Assembly (NCBI RefSeq): GCF_023954305.1
Contig: NZ_JAMLIG010000001.1
Coordinates: 186,001-250,000, forward strand
Direction of reading: 5' to 3'
Source: Mesorhizobium sp.
GTDB taxonomy: Bacteria > Pseudomonadota > Alphaproteobacteria > Rhizobiales > Rhizobiaceae
Length of the DNA: 64,000 nucleotides
Of this stretch, positions 7,619-16,631 are shown one piece after another (the first letter of the stretch is position 1; every line of letters begins with the position of its first letter). The position numbers and the translations under genes were made by a program. The notes beneath the pieces were generated by a model. The model was not told where the DNA came from, searched no databases, and saw only the letters and a program-made list of their open reading frames with translations.

Positions 7619-7780
7619 ATGAGACGAATACTTCTGGCGATCGCCGGCTACGCCTTCGCGGCGTGGTGGACGAGCCGTACCGAGGCGAAAGCGAAACGCG
7701 AGGCTCTTGCGAAAGCGTCGGTGCGTCCGCCGCGCGGCGCCAACAAACTGCAGGGTCACGCCGGCGAACGCGCGAGATAG
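7619..7780 (+). CDS. Small hypothetical protein (53 aa) with hydrophobic N-terminus
   Basis: ATG at 7619 is preceded by ACAGGAGACCGAA, a good ribosome-binding site, and the frame closes with TAG at 7778-7780. The product starts MRRILLAIAGYAFAAWWTSR, a short hydrophobic helix with two Trp, then is strongly basic (EAKAKREALAKASVRPPRG). It fills the space between two minus-strand genes and stops 3 bp before the holC stop codon, overlapping nothing. Support is the ribosome-binding site, the clean intergenic fit and the single-helix-plus-basic-tail design of small membrane proteins. Function unknown. Confidence 0.55.
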   Translation: MRRILLAIAGYAFAAWWTSRTEAKAKREALAKASVRPPRGANKLQGHAGERAR

Positions 7781-7782
7781 TC

Positions 7783-8232
7783 TTACGCCTTGCGCTCCCA
7801 GCGCCGGGCGTCGGTCTGTTGCCAGTAGGTCACCGAATGCCCGGCCTCCTTCATGCGCTTCCACTGAGCGCGCGCCAGCTCGAGCTGCGTCTGGTCGTGG
7901 CCGTCGAACATGAATACGCCGCGCTCGTAGGTATCGAGCGGCGGCGGCTCGGCGCCGTCGACGAGGAAGCGGACGGACGCCGCATTGGCATTGCCCGCCG
8001 AAATGGTCAGCAGGATCGGCTGGTCGGCGGCGCGCGGGTCGCCGTCGAGGCCGTGGCCGAGGAAGCTGTCGTCGCGGAACGTCCACAGATGCGCATCAAG
8101 CGCGTTGCGCCGTTCCTCGCTGCCTGTCTGCACCACGACCTTCCAGCCGCGCTCAACGCTCTTCTCGAGCAGAGGCGGCAGCGCCTCTTCGAGCGTCGAT
8201 TCGGTCAGGTGGTAGAAGAGGACGTCTGCCAT
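7783..8232 (-). CDS. holC: DNA polymerase III chi subunit
   Basis: 149 residues starting MADVLFYHLTESTLEEALPPLLEK, the usual HolC beginning; the longer upstream frame overlaps pepA and is rejected. The conserved segments LDAHLWTFRDDSFLGHG, QPILLTISAGNANAA and YERGVFMFDG are all present. Chi links the clamp-loader to single-stranded-DNA-binding protein in the replisome. The ATG overlaps the pepA stop (TGATG), so it is translationally coupled to pepA, the common arrangement in Gram-negatives. Confidence 0.93.
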   Translation of the reverse strand: MADVLFYHLTESTLEEALPPLLEKSVERGWKVVVQTGSEERRNALDAHLWTFRDDSFLGHGLDGDPRAADQPILLTISAGNANAASVRFLVDGAEPPPLDTYERGVFMFDGHDQTQLELARAQWKRMKEAGHSVTYWQQTDARRWERKA

Positions 8233-9716
8233 CAGCCTTCGTAGTGGTCCCTGACCAGCCGGTCGAGCAACCTGACGCCGAATCCCGAACCCCAGGAGAT
8301 CGAATATTCGCTCGGCGGCGCGTTCATGGCCGTGCCGGCGATGTCGAGATGCGCCCAGGGCGTGTCCTTGACGAAGCGCCTGAGGAACTGCGCCGCGGTG
8401 ATCGCCCCGCCGTAGCGGCCGCCGATGTTCTTCATGTCGGCGTTCTTCGATTCGAGCAGCTTGTCGTAGTCCGGCCCCATCGGCATCCGCCACAGCCGCT
8501 CTGCCGTCGCCAGTCCGGCATCCGTAAGCCGGCCTGCCAGCTCGTCATCGTTGGAGAACAGGCCGGCGTGATACTGCCCGAGCGCTACCATGATCGCCCC
8601 GGTCAGCGTGGCCAGATTGACCATGATCTTCGGCGCGAAACGGTCGTTGCAGTACCAAAGGGCGTCGCAGAGCACGAGCCGTCCTTCCGCGTCGGTATTC
8701 AGCACCTCGATCGTCTGCCCCGACATGGAGGTGACGATGTCGCCGGGCCGCTGCGCCTGTCCGTCGACGGCGTTCTCGACCAGGCCGACGATGCCGACGA
8801 CATTGGCCTTGGCCTTGCGCCGGGCCAGCACGTGCATGGCGCCGATGACGGCCGCCGCCCCGCCCATATCGCCCTTCATGTCCTCCATGCCGGCCGCGGG
8901 CTTCATCGAATTGCCGCCGGTGTCGAAGGAGACGCCCTTGCCGATGAAGGCGACCGGCTTGTCCTTCGCCTTGCCGCCGTTCCACTGCATAACGACCAGT
9001 CTGGCGCCGCGCGGACTGCCCTGGGCGACGCCGAGCAGCGCGCCCATGCCGAGCTTCTTCATCTCCTTCTCGGCCAGGATCTCGACCTTGACGCCAAGCG
9101 CCTCAAGTTCCTTGCATTTGGCCGCCATCTCGACCGGGCCCAGAAGATTGGCCGGCTCGTTGACGAGGTCGCGGGCGATGGACACGCCCGACGCCACGGC
9201 CTCGGACGCGCCGAATGCCGCCTTGGCAGCGGCGGCGCGGCGGGTGACGACGGTGATCCTGGTCCGTTTCGGTTCCTCGTCGCCGTCGTCCTTCTTCGTC
9301 TTGTAGCGATCGAACCGATAGGTCCGCAGCAAGGCGCCCAAAGCCATGTCGGCGAGCGCCGCGGCGTCGAAGTCGAAGCCGGGCACATCGGCGTGAACCA
9401 TCACCGTGGCCGCCTTCTTGAGGTTCGAGGCGATCGACCCGCCCACCTTCAGCCAGCCGTCCGTCGTGATGGTCTTGGGATCGCCGAGGCCAAGCACGAG
9501 GACCCGGTCGACCTCCATTCCGGCGGGCACGATGATGTCGAGGGTCGACAGCATCTTGGCGGTGAAGGCGCCTGCCTTGATCGCCTTTTCCAGCAGCGGC
9601 CCGGCATCGCCGGCAAGGTCCACCGACCCGTTTGCGCCGGGCGCGGCAAGGAAGACGTGCAGGTCCGCCGTCCCCTTCGATGAAGTGGTGAATCCGATGT
9701 CCATGGCAGGCGTCAT
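8232..9716 (-). CDS. pepA: Leucyl aminopeptidase (M17, cytosol aminopeptidase)
   Basis: 494 residues with a GGAG Shine-Dalgarno 6 bases before the ATG. The C-terminal catalytic domain carries the metal- and substrate-binding blocks GKGVSFDTGG, KGDMGGAAAV and the family signature NTDAEGRLVL. The N-terminal macro-like domain (1 to about 170) is complete. The enzyme is a hexameric di-metal exopeptidase that releases N-terminal residues in the cytosol; in some bacteria PepA also binds DNA, which cannot be inferred here. It is the first gene of a pepA-holC unit and is divergent from the PAP2 gene, with 200 bp between starts. Confidence 0.97.
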   Translation of the reverse strand: MTPAMDIGFTTSSKGTADLHVFLAAPGANGSVDLAGDAGPLLEKAIKAGAFTAKMLSTLDIIVPAGMEVDRVLVLGLGDPKTITTDGWLKVGGSIASNLKKAATVMVHADVPGFDFDAAALADMALGALLRTYRFDRYKTKKDDGDEEPKRTRITVVTRRAAAAKAAFGASEAVASGVSIARDLVNEPANLLGPVEMAAKCKELEALGVKVEILAEKEMKKLGMGALLGVAQGSPRGARLVVMQWNGGKAKDKPVAFIGKGVSFDTGGNSMKPAAGMEDMKGDMGGAAAVIGAMHVLARRKAKANVVGIVGLVENAVDGQAQRPGDIVTSMSGQTIEVLNTDAEGRLVLCDALWYCNDRFAPKIMVNLATLTGAIMVALGQYHAGLFSNDDELAGRLTDAGLATAERLWRMPMGPDYDKLLESKNADMKNIGGRYGGAITAAQFLRRFVKDTPWAHLDIAGTAMNAPPSEYSISWGSGFGVRLLDRLVRDHYEG

Positions 9717-9916
9717 GTCAGCTCCGGGATGCGAGTCGCGCGCAGAATAGCGGCAAAATCGACGATCGTCTCTGCGGCTGCGAATTCCGACCCGCCGGCT
9801 TCAGCCCGTCGGCGACCGCATCGCGACCACAGCAGCGCTTCCATATTGCCGCAGATGTCGCTAGACGAACCTCAGCAAACGCCGCCGCATCGACAGCAAG
9901 TAGAACGGAACCCTCG

Positions 9917-10672
9917 ATGACGCCCCCCGGGGATCATTACCTCTGGCCCTGCGCCGGTCGCACACCGATGCTCGTCATCGCTGTTTCGATCGTTGCGACA
10001 CTGCTGTTCTTCAATCTCTTTCCGCAGGTCGACATCGCCGTCTCCACCCTGTTCTTCAAGGAGGGCATCTGCATCGCGACCGGGCAGATCTGCGGCATGT
10101 TCCCGCTGTCCTCGTCGCAGATTTTCGGACCGATCCGCCAGTTCCTGCAGGCCTTGCCCGTCGTCCTGGCCATTCTTCTCCTGGCCGCGATCGCGTGGCG
10201 GGTCCTGTCGCGAAGATCGTTCACGCATCCCTTCGACCGGGCCGGGCTGGCGGCGGTTGCAACGATGATCATCGGCGCGGGCGTGTTCGTCAACCTGATC
10301 TTCAAGGAGCATTGGGGACGGCCGCGGCCGCACATGACCGATCTTTTCGGCGGACCTTACCCGTTCGTTCCGGCAGGACACATCACGGACTATTGCGCAA
10401 GCAACTGCTCCTTCGTCTCCGGCGAGGCGGCAAGCGCGTTCTGGCTGGTGGCGCTGGCGTCCCTGGCGCCGATCAGATTCCGGATTCCGGCGCTGATCGC
10501 AGCCGTGGTCGTGGCAAGCGCGACGTCGCTGTTGCGCGTCGCCTTCGGCGGGCACTATCTGTCGGACGTGATATTGGGCGCACTGGTGTCCCTGCTGATC
10601 TTCACGATCCTGGCAACCGTCGCGCGCACGCTCGCGCTGCGTCACGCGGGCCAACAGATCATTGGCAATTGA
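9917..10672 (+). CDS. PAP2 family phosphatase, possible lipid A/undecaprenyl phosphatase (LpxE-like)
   Basis: 251 residues with about six membrane helices. The three acid-phosphatase motifs are visible: FKEHWGRPRP (K.{6}RP), CSFVSGEAASAF (normally PSGH; here SGE), and LLRVAFGGHYLSDVILG (SR.{5}H.{3}D with Leu-Arg at the start). Substitution of the PSGH histidine by Glu is a feature I associate with LpxE-like lipid A 1-phosphatases; that is from memory and not tested. Catalysis would face the periplasm. It lies immediately upstream of and in the same direction as lptF-lptG-lptD, which fits a role in lipid A or undecaprenyl-phosphate chemistry. The substrate remains open. Confidence 0.85.
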   Translation: MTPPGDHYLWPCAGRTPMLVIAVSIVATLLFFNLFPQVDIAVSTLFFKEGICIATGQICGMFPLSSSQIFGPIRQFLQALPVVLAILLLAAIAWRVLSRRSFTHPFDRAGLAAVATMIIGAGVFVNLIFKEHWGRPRPHMTDLFGGPYPFVPAGHITDYCASNCSFVSGEAASAFWLVALASLAPIRFRIPALIAAVVVASATSLLRVAFGGHYLSDVILGALVSLLIFTILATVARTLALRHAGQQIIGN

Positions 10673-10677
10673 AGGAT

Positions 10678-10702
10678 AACGCGCTGATCGCGTTCGGCTT
10701 TT
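10678..10702 (+). terminator. Possible terminator after the PAP2 gene
   Basis: AACGCG (10678-10683) pairs with CGCGTT (10689-10694) over a 5-base loop and is followed by CGGCTTTT. It starts 6 bp past the PAP2 stop codon. The stem is short, so read-through into lptF is possible. Confidence 0.4.
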
Positions 10703-10861
10703 GGCCGAAAGGACGATGCTTCAGGGATCATTAACCGCGTTCCTTCGCCCATTTTTAGCCAATCTGCCGTTCCATCGCCGAGACGGATGCGTATGCTTCG
10801 GAGCGTCGGCGGGCACGCTGACCACGTGGACGCCAGGTGGAAGGACGACTGCCCCAACGCG

Positions 10862-12061
10862 ATGAACCTGATCGAGCGCTACATATTCCGTCGCGCGACG
10901 CGGCTGACCGTGATCACGCTCGCGGCGACGACGGTGGTCGTGCTGATCACGCAGGTGCTGATCTACGTCAACGTTCTCACGGACTCCGGCCAGGCCATCA
11001 CCACGTTCCTCAACCTCGCGGTCATGCTCGTGCCGGCAATGGCGGTCGTCGTGGCGCCTTTCGCGCTGCTGATCGGCGCGTCGCAGACCCTGTCGGGGAT
11101 GAACGCCGATTCCGAGCTCGCGGTCATCGAGGCGGCGGGCGGATCCCAGAAGATCACGGCGAAGCCGATCGTCGTGCTCGGCGTCATCCTGACGCTGATG
11201 ACGCTTGGCATCGCGCTCTTCGTCGAGCCGTGGTCGAACCGCCAGATCCGAACCATCGTCAGCGAGGCGGGCGCGGACCTCGTGCGCCTCGCCGTCCAGT
11301 CCGGGTCGTTCAAGCGGATCGACGAGGGGCTCTACATCCAGATCGCCGAGCAGCTGCCGGGCGGCGGCTTCGGCGGCATCTTCATCGCCGACATGCGCGA
11401 CGACAAGACGGAACTCCTCTACTACGCCCGCAAAGGCGTGATCCTGCCGCAGGGCGACCGCGACCTCCTGGTGATGAGCGAAGGCGAGATCCAACGCCGC
11501 TCCGTGGCAAGCGGCGAGATATCGGTTATCCAGTTCGCCTCCTATGCGATCGACTTCTCTCAGTTCAGTCCGGCGGGGAAGACCAGGCACTATCTGCCGA
11601 AGGAGCGGAGCACCGCGTTCCTTCTCGATCCCGACCCGAACGACCATATCGTCAAGATACGGCCGACGATGATACGCTCCGAGCTCAACCGGAGGTTCTC
11701 GGAGTGGCTGTTTCCGATTGCCTTCGGCCTGATCGCCGTCTATTTCGCCGGCGGCGCCCGTTCCAACCGGCAGGAACGGTTGTGGAGTCTCACAGTCGCC
11801 GCGGTCGTCGCCCTCAGTGTCCGCGGTGCCGGCTTCTTCTTCATGAACGCATCCGGGATGAGCCGTCCGATGACGGTCATGACCTATGCCGTGCCGCTGG
11901 CGACGATCGCGATTTTCTCGGGCCTGCTCGTCTCCGGACGTCAGCTGCGCATCCCGGCCTGGCTCGACAGACGGGGCAGCGCCTTTCTCGCCCGGGCCGA
12001 ACGGCTGCGTCTCGCGTTGCACTTCAGAATGGCCGGCTACCGTGCGGACCGCGGCGCATGA
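10862..12061 (+). CDS. lptF: LPS export ABC transporter permease LptF
   Basis: 399 residues from the ATG of MNLIERYIFRRATRLTVITL; a longer frame would add 25 residues that do not look like LptF. It is a YjgP/YjgQ permease with three N-terminal membrane helices (about 18-40, 58-80, 100-122), a periplasmic beta-jellyroll (about 125-270) and three C-terminal helices. With LptG and the LptB ATPase (not in this window) it extracts LPS from the inner membrane and passes it to LptC-LptA-LptD. The stop overlaps the lptG start by 4 bp. The Shine-Dalgarno is weak: GGAAGG lies too far upstream (about 18 bases). Confidence 0.95.
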   Translation: MNLIERYIFRRATRLTVITLAATTVVVLITQVLIYVNVLTDSGQAITTFLNLAVMLVPAMAVVVAPFALLIGASQTLSGMNADSELAVIEAAGGSQKITAKPIVVLGVILTLMTLGIALFVEPWSNRQIRTIVSEAGADLVRLAVQSGSFKRIDEGLYIQIAEQLPGGGFGGIFIADMRDDKTELLYYARKGVILPQGDRDLLVMSEGEIQRRSVASGEISVIQFASYAIDFSQFSPAGKTRHYLPKERSTAFLLDPDPNDHIVKIRPTMIRSELNRRFSEWLFPIAFGLIAVYFAGGARSNRQERLWSLTVAAVVALSVRGAGFFFMNASGMSRPMTVMTYAVPLATIAIFSGLLVSGRQLRIPAWLDRRGSAFLARAERLRLALHFRMAGYRADRGA

Positions 12062-13146
12062 TCGGTCGCACGCTCTTCACCTATTTCTTCCGCCGCTATC
12101 TCGTGATCACGGCGCAGTTCTTCCTTGGCGTCGTCATCATCTCTTTCCTGGTCGACTTTACCGAGTTTTCCCGCCGCGTCGGCTCGTTTCCCGAATATAC
12201 GGTGGGTGCCGGAATGCTGGTCTCCGCGCTGCGGATCCCGATGATCATCCAGACGGCGATCCCCTTCATCATCCTGTTCGCGGCGATGTCGACGTTGATG
12301 TCGCTCAATCGCAGGTACGAGCTCGTCATCGCGCGTTCGGCGGGCGTTTCGGCCTGGCAGTTCCTCGCCCCGCTCTGCCTCGCCAGCTTCCTCATCGGCG
12401 CAGTGACGATCACCGGTCTCAACACCGTCGCGGCGAGCGCACTGGCCTATGCGGAGGAAATCGAGGCCTCGTTCAGCGGCAAAGCACGCAGCGCGGCGGT
12501 CGGACAGGCTTTGCCATGGCTGCGTCAGCGGACGGCGGACGGCGTGACGATCATCGGAGCCAAGAAAACGGCGCGACGCGGCAGGGTTCTGGCGGAGGCG
12601 ACGTTCATCCGCTTCGACAGGAACGGCTCGATCGCGGAGCGAATCGATGCGAAGCGCGCCGTCCTCACCCCCGGCCTTTGGGTATTGCAGGAGGTGCAGA
12701 GGCTCGACGCCAAGGGGCGCCGCAGCGAACGGCCGCGGATGGCGATCAAGACCGACCTGCAGCCGGATTTCGTCGAGGAGCAGTTCGCCCGGCCGGAGAC
12801 GATCCCGCTCTTCGAACTGGGGCAGAAGATCGATTCGGCGCGCTCGTTCGGTCTCAGCGCCAATCCGTTCGCCATGCAATATCATTCGCTTCTGGCGCTG
12901 CCGTTTCTGCTCGTCGCGATGACGCTGATCGCGGCGACGGTCTCGATGCGCTTTGCCCGCCTCGGGCAGTCGGCTCCGATGATTCTGGGTGGCGTCGCGG
13001 CGGGCTTTCTGCTTTATGTGGCATCGGTTCTGGTGAAGGCGTTCGGCAGTTCAGGATTCGTTCCGCCGTTGGTCGCTGCATGGCTGCCGGTGGTGGTTGC
13101 GGGATTTTTTGGAGTGACGTTCCTGCTGCATAAGGAGGACGGCTAG
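12058..13146 (+). CDS. lptG: LPS export ABC transporter permease LptG
   Basis: 362 residues, ATG overlapping the lptF stop (ATGA). The YjgP/YjgQ layout is the same as in LptF: MIGRTLFTYFFRRYLVITAQFFLGV is helix 1, and the last three helices run from about residue 275 to 355 (LPFLLVAMTLIAATVSMRF, MILGGVAAGFLLYVASVLVKAF, VAAWLPVVVAGFFGVTFLL). The periplasmic jellyroll sits between. It partners LptF in the LptB2FG exporter. The final TAG shares its G with the GTG start of lptD, so three LPS-transport genes are translationally coupled. Confidence 0.95.
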   Translation: MIGRTLFTYFFRRYLVITAQFFLGVVIISFLVDFTEFSRRVGSFPEYTVGAGMLVSALRIPMIIQTAIPFIILFAAMSTLMSLNRRYELVIARSAGVSAWQFLAPLCLASFLIGAVTITGLNTVAASALAYAEEIEASFSGKARSAAVGQALPWLRQRTADGVTIIGAKKTARRGRVLAEATFIRFDRNGSIAERIDAKRAVLTPGLWVLQEVQRLDAKGRRSERPRMAIKTDLQPDFVEEQFARPETIPLFELGQKIDSARSFGLSANPFAMQYHSLLALPFLLVAMTLIAATVSMRFARLGQSAPMILGGVAAGFLLYVASVLVKAFGSSGFVPPLVAAWLPVVVAGFFGVTFLLHKEDG

Positions 13147-15599
13147 TGGGGGTTAAGAGGGGCAGCGGGAGCGTATTCGCCCGCGCGGCGCGCCTGTCCG
13201 GCGCGAGCGCGTTGGCGTGCGTGCTCGCATTCGCCATCGTTCCCGCGCCCCACGCAACTGCGCAGAACGCCGAGGATTTCATTCCCCAGCCAAGCGGCAA
13301 CGAGCAAATGCTGCTCGAGGCGGATACGCTTATCTATGACAACGACAAGGAGCAGGTGACAGCGGCCGGTTCCGTCCAGATCGAGTACAACGGCAACCGC
13401 ATCGTCGCCCAGCGCGTCACCTACGACCGCAAGACCGGGCGGGTGATCGCCACCGGCAATGTCGAACTGGTCGACCGGCAGGGCACCAAGATCTATTCCG
13501 ACGAAGTCGACATTACGGACGATTTCCGCGACGGCTTCGTCAACGCGCTGCGCGTGGAGACCGCCGACAAGACCTATTTTGCCGCCGAGAGCGCCGAGCG
13601 TCGCAACGGCATGCTGACGACGTTCAATAACGGCGTCTACACCGCCTGCGAACCCTGCGAGGACAAGCCCGGCAAGCCGCCGATCTGGCGCATCAAGGCC
13701 AAGCGCATTATCTGGAACGGCGAGGCGAAGACCGTGCGCTTCGAGCGTGCGAAATTCGAACTGTTCGGCCTGCCGATCGTTCAGGTGCCTTACTTCACCA
13801 TTCCCGATCCGACGGTGAAGCGCAAAAGCGGCTTCCTGATCCCCGGCATCGGCTACGAAAGCGAACTCGGCGCCAGCGTGACGGTGCCGTATTATCTCGC
13901 CTTGTCGCCGACCTATGACGCGCTGGTGAAAGGCACCTATTACGGCCGCCAGGGCTTCCTCGGCGAAGCGCAGTGGCGCCAGCAGTTCAACAACGGCCAA
14001 TACGAAGTCCGCATCGCAGGCATCCGTCAGCAGAATCCGGAAGCGTTCACGAAGAATACGGTGGACCGGAACGTCACCAATCGCGGAATGATCGGCACCA
14101 AGGGCCAGTTCAAGATCAATCCGCGCTGGACGTTCGGCTGGGACGTCCTGCTCCAGTCCGACAAGAATTTCGCCCGCACCTACGAGATTGAAGGATTCGA
14201 CAAGATCGTCCAGCGCAACGAGGTCTACCTCACCGGCCTGAACGACCGGAACTATTTCGACCTGCGCCTGATGAAGTTCGACGTGCAGGAGACGGTGCTC
14301 GATTCGTCGCCTGCATCCCGTGACGCAGAGCAACCTTGGGTGCTGCCGTCGTTCGACTACACCAGGACGGTGGAAGACGTCGCCGGCGGTCAGATCCGCT
14401 TCGACATGAACGTCACCGGCATCTCGCGCAGCCGCGAGGATATCAGCAAGGCGCCGGCGAACAACAACCCGGTTGACGGCATTTTGAAGAACGACGTCTA
14501 CCGCGTTCGCGGCATCGATGGGGAGACGGGCCGCGTCACCGCAGAGGCAGAATGGAAGCGCGAGATCGTCACCGCGAACGGCTTCGTCATGACGCCGCTG
14601 CTGCATGTGCGGGGCGATGGCATTTCGTCCAATCCCGGCGCCGATTCCATTGCCGCCCTGAACGCAATGGCGGGCGCCCTCAACGGCCTCCAGTACAGCC
14701 ATGATCCGGCCCTTGCCTATTCCGGCGTGGCGGCCGACATCCGCTCGTCCTATTTCCGCCCGATGGCGACGGCGGGCTTCGAGTTCCGCTGGCCCTGGCT
14801 GTTCGCAGGCGCCAATTCCAGCCACGTCTTCGAGCCGATGGCACAGTTGCTCGTGCGCCCGAACGAGGCGTACGGCCGCACCCTCGACATCCCCAACGAG
14901 GACGCCCAGAGCTTCGTCTTCGACGCGGCGACCCTGTTCGAACGCGACAAGTTCTCCGGTTACGACCGGGTCGAGGGTGGTACCCGCGCCAATCTCGGCG
15001 TGCGCTACACCGGCTCCTTCTGGAGTGGATGGAGCGCGAACGGCATTTTCGGGCAGTCCTATCATCTCGGGGGCGACAATCCGTTCGCCTCGCCCGACCT
15101 CGTCAATGTCGGCGCCTATTCCGGCCTCGAAACCGATACATCCGATTTCGTCGCCCTGTTCGGCATAGCCAGCCCGACCGGCTTCTCGATCTCCGCCAGC
15201 GGGCGTTTCGACGAGCAGACGTTCGAGACGCGTCGCGCCGAGGTGAAGACAGGCTTCACGGTCGGACGGCTGACCACGTCGACGAGGTTCGCCTACATCC
15301 AGAAGCAGCCGCTCTACGGTTTCACCGAAGACCGCAAGGAACTGACCGTTTCCGGGAAATTCGAGTTCAACGAGAACTGGTCGGCTTTCGCCTCGGCGAC
15401 GCACGACTTCGTCAGCAACCGGCTCGTACGTGACTCGATCGGCTTCCAGTACGACGACGAGTGCTTCACCTACCAGATGACCTTCTCGCAGGTGCGGCCG
15501 ACAGATCCGACCCAAAAGGAATCGATGTCGGTCGGTTTCAACGTCTCGTTCCGGACGCTCGGCGAATTCGGATCTAACACGAACGTGCTCGATCAGTAG
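13146..15599 (+). CDS. lptD: LPS assembly protein LptD (OstA/Imp)
   Basis: 817 residues from a GTG that overlaps the lptG stop by one base. A signal peptide (ALACVLAFAIVPAPHATAQN, cleavage near residue 40) precedes an OstA/LptA-like jellyroll (about 50-160: LEADTLIYDND, VTYDRKTGRVIATGNVELVD). The rest is a large beta-barrel rich in aromatic alternation. Cys168 and Cys171 (CEPC) and a Cys near the C-terminus (DDECFTYQ) could form the inter-domain disulfides needed for LptD function. With LptE it inserts LPS in the outer leaflet. I see no lptE in the window. Confidence 0.95.
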   Translation: MGVKRGSGSVFARAARLSGASALACVLAFAIVPAPHATAQNAEDFIPQPSGNEQMLLEADTLIYDNDKEQVTAAGSVQIEYNGNRIVAQRVTYDRKTGRVIATGNVELVDRQGTKIYSDEVDITDDFRDGFVNALRVETADKTYFAAESAERRNGMLTTFNNGVYTACEPCEDKPGKPPIWRIKAKRIIWNGEAKTVRFERAKFELFGLPIVQVPYFTIPDPTVKRKSGFLIPGIGYESELGASVTVPYYLALSPTYDALVKGTYYGRQGFLGEAQWRQQFNNGQYEVRIAGIRQQNPEAFTKNTVDRNVTNRGMIGTKGQFKINPRWTFGWDVLLQSDKNFARTYEIEGFDKIVQRNEVYLTGLNDRNYFDLRLMKFDVQETVLDSSPASRDAEQPWVLPSFDYTRTVEDVAGGQIRFDMNVTGISRSREDISKAPANNNPVDGILKNDVYRVRGIDGETGRVTAEAEWKREIVTANGFVMTPLLHVRGDGISSNPGADSIAALNAMAGALNGLQYSHDPALAYSGVAADIRSSYFRPMATAGFEFRWPWLFAGANSSHVFEPMAQLLVRPNEAYGRTLDIPNEDAQSFVFDAATLFERDKFSGYDRVEGGTRANLGVRYTGSFWSGWSANGIFGQSYHLGGDNPFASPDLVNVGAYSGLETDTSDFVALFGIASPTGFSISASGRFDEQTFETRRAEVKTGFTVGRLTTSTRFAYIQKQPLYGFTEDRKELTVSGKFEFNENWSAFASATHDFVSNRLVRDSIGFQYDDECFTYQMTFSQVRPTDPTQKESMSVGFNVSFRTLGEFGSNTNVLDQ

Positions 15600-15699
15600 C
15601 AGGCGGGTCGCGGTCACGGTTTCGCCGCAGTAATCGGGCATTTCGCACGGTCAATCCAAGAAATATTGCGAAGACCGGGACGGAGGAATGATCTCAACC

Positions 15700-16620
15700 A
15701 TGAAGCGCGCCAGATTTGCAGCCGTCGCCACCGTTCTCGCCGCCCTTGCAGCCTCCGCGATCTCCACCGCGCCCGCGATGGCAAGCGAGATCAAATACGT
15801 CGTCAACAACACCGCGGTGACGAGCTACGACATCCAGCGCCGCGTCGCCCTCAACAAGCTGTTCCGCCAGAAGGGCGGCGCCGAAAAGGCCGCGCAGGAT
15901 ATGGTCGAGCAGGCGCTGAAATCCGAGGAACTGGCCCGGCGGAACATCCGCATCTCCAAACAGGCCGTGGACGACAGCTACAACCGCTTCGCCACCTCGA
16001 ACAAGTTGCAGCCGGCGCAGCTCGACCAGATTCTCAGCCAGGCCGGGGTCGGCCGTGAGCACATGAAGGAATTCATCCGAATCCAGATGGGCTGGAGCCA
16101 GCTCCTCGGTTCGCGCTATCGCTCGACGGAGATGATGACCGAGCAACAGATGGTTCGCAAAGTGTTCGAACTCGGCGGCAAGAAGCCGTCTGCGACGGAG
16201 TATCTGCTGCAGAAGGTGACCTTCGTCGTGCCGAAGAAGGAGCGTGGCGCGATCCTCGGCAAGCGCAAGCGCGAGGCGGAAGCCATGCGCCAGCGCTTCA
16301 ACAGCTGCGACACGACGCGTCAGTTCGCCAAGGGGCTGATCGACGTCACCGTGCAGGACATTCCGCGTATTCTCGAGCCTGAACTGCCACCGGACTGGGA
16401 AAAGCAGATCAAGGCCGCCAAACCCGGAACCGCGACCCCCGTTCGCGAAACGCCCGTCGGCATCGAATTCATCGGCGTCTGCTCCTCGCGCGAGGTCAAT
16501 GACGACCGCGCCGCGCAGATGATGCTGCAGGCCGACGGCAAGATGGACGAGAAGGGCGAAGAGCTGAGCAAGAAATATATCGAAGAGCTGCGCAAGGTCG
16601 CGCGTATCGTCCAGAAGTAG
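15700..16620 (+). CDS. SurA N-terminal-domain periplasmic chaperone
   Basis: 306 residues from the ATG of MKRARFAAVATVL; an ATG four codons earlier sits only one base from the GGAGG and is less likely. A signal peptide ends near APAMAS. The SurA_N-type domain follows (IKYVVNNTAVTSYDIQRRVAL, then helices to about 165). The C-terminal part (SATEYLLQKVTFVVP...) sits where the parvulin isomerase would be but is short and degenerate. Two Cys (NSCDTT, GVCSS) may form a disulfide. It follows lptD, as surA does in many Gram-negatives, which supports a chaperone role in outer-membrane protein assembly; isomerase activity is doubtful. Confidence 0.85.
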   Translation: MKRARFAAVATVLAALAASAISTAPAMASEIKYVVNNTAVTSYDIQRRVALNKLFRQKGGAEKAAQDMVEQALKSEELARRNIRISKQAVDDSYNRFATSNKLQPAQLDQILSQAGVGREHMKEFIRIQMGWSQLLGSRYRSTEMMTEQQMVRKVFELGGKKPSATEYLLQKVTFVVPKKERGAILGKRKREAEAMRQRFNSCDTTRQFAKGLIDVTVQDIPRILEPELPPDWEKQIKAAKPGTATPVRETPVGIEFIGVCSSREVNDDRAAQMMLQADGKMDEKGEELSKKYIEELRKVARIVQK

Positions 16621-16631
16621 GGCTTCGGTCC

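Noticed and set aside
10721..12022. Long minus-strand open frame (433 codons) opposite lptF
   Set aside because: It is the antisense shadow of a high-GC gene; product is Arg/Asp/Glu-His rich without any domain, while the plus strand encodes a clear LptF.
13143..15641. Minus-strand open frame of 832 codons opposite lptD
   Set aside because: Antisense shadow of lptD with Arg/Val/Asp-rich low-complexity sequence; lptD on the plus strand has signal peptide and domain evidence.
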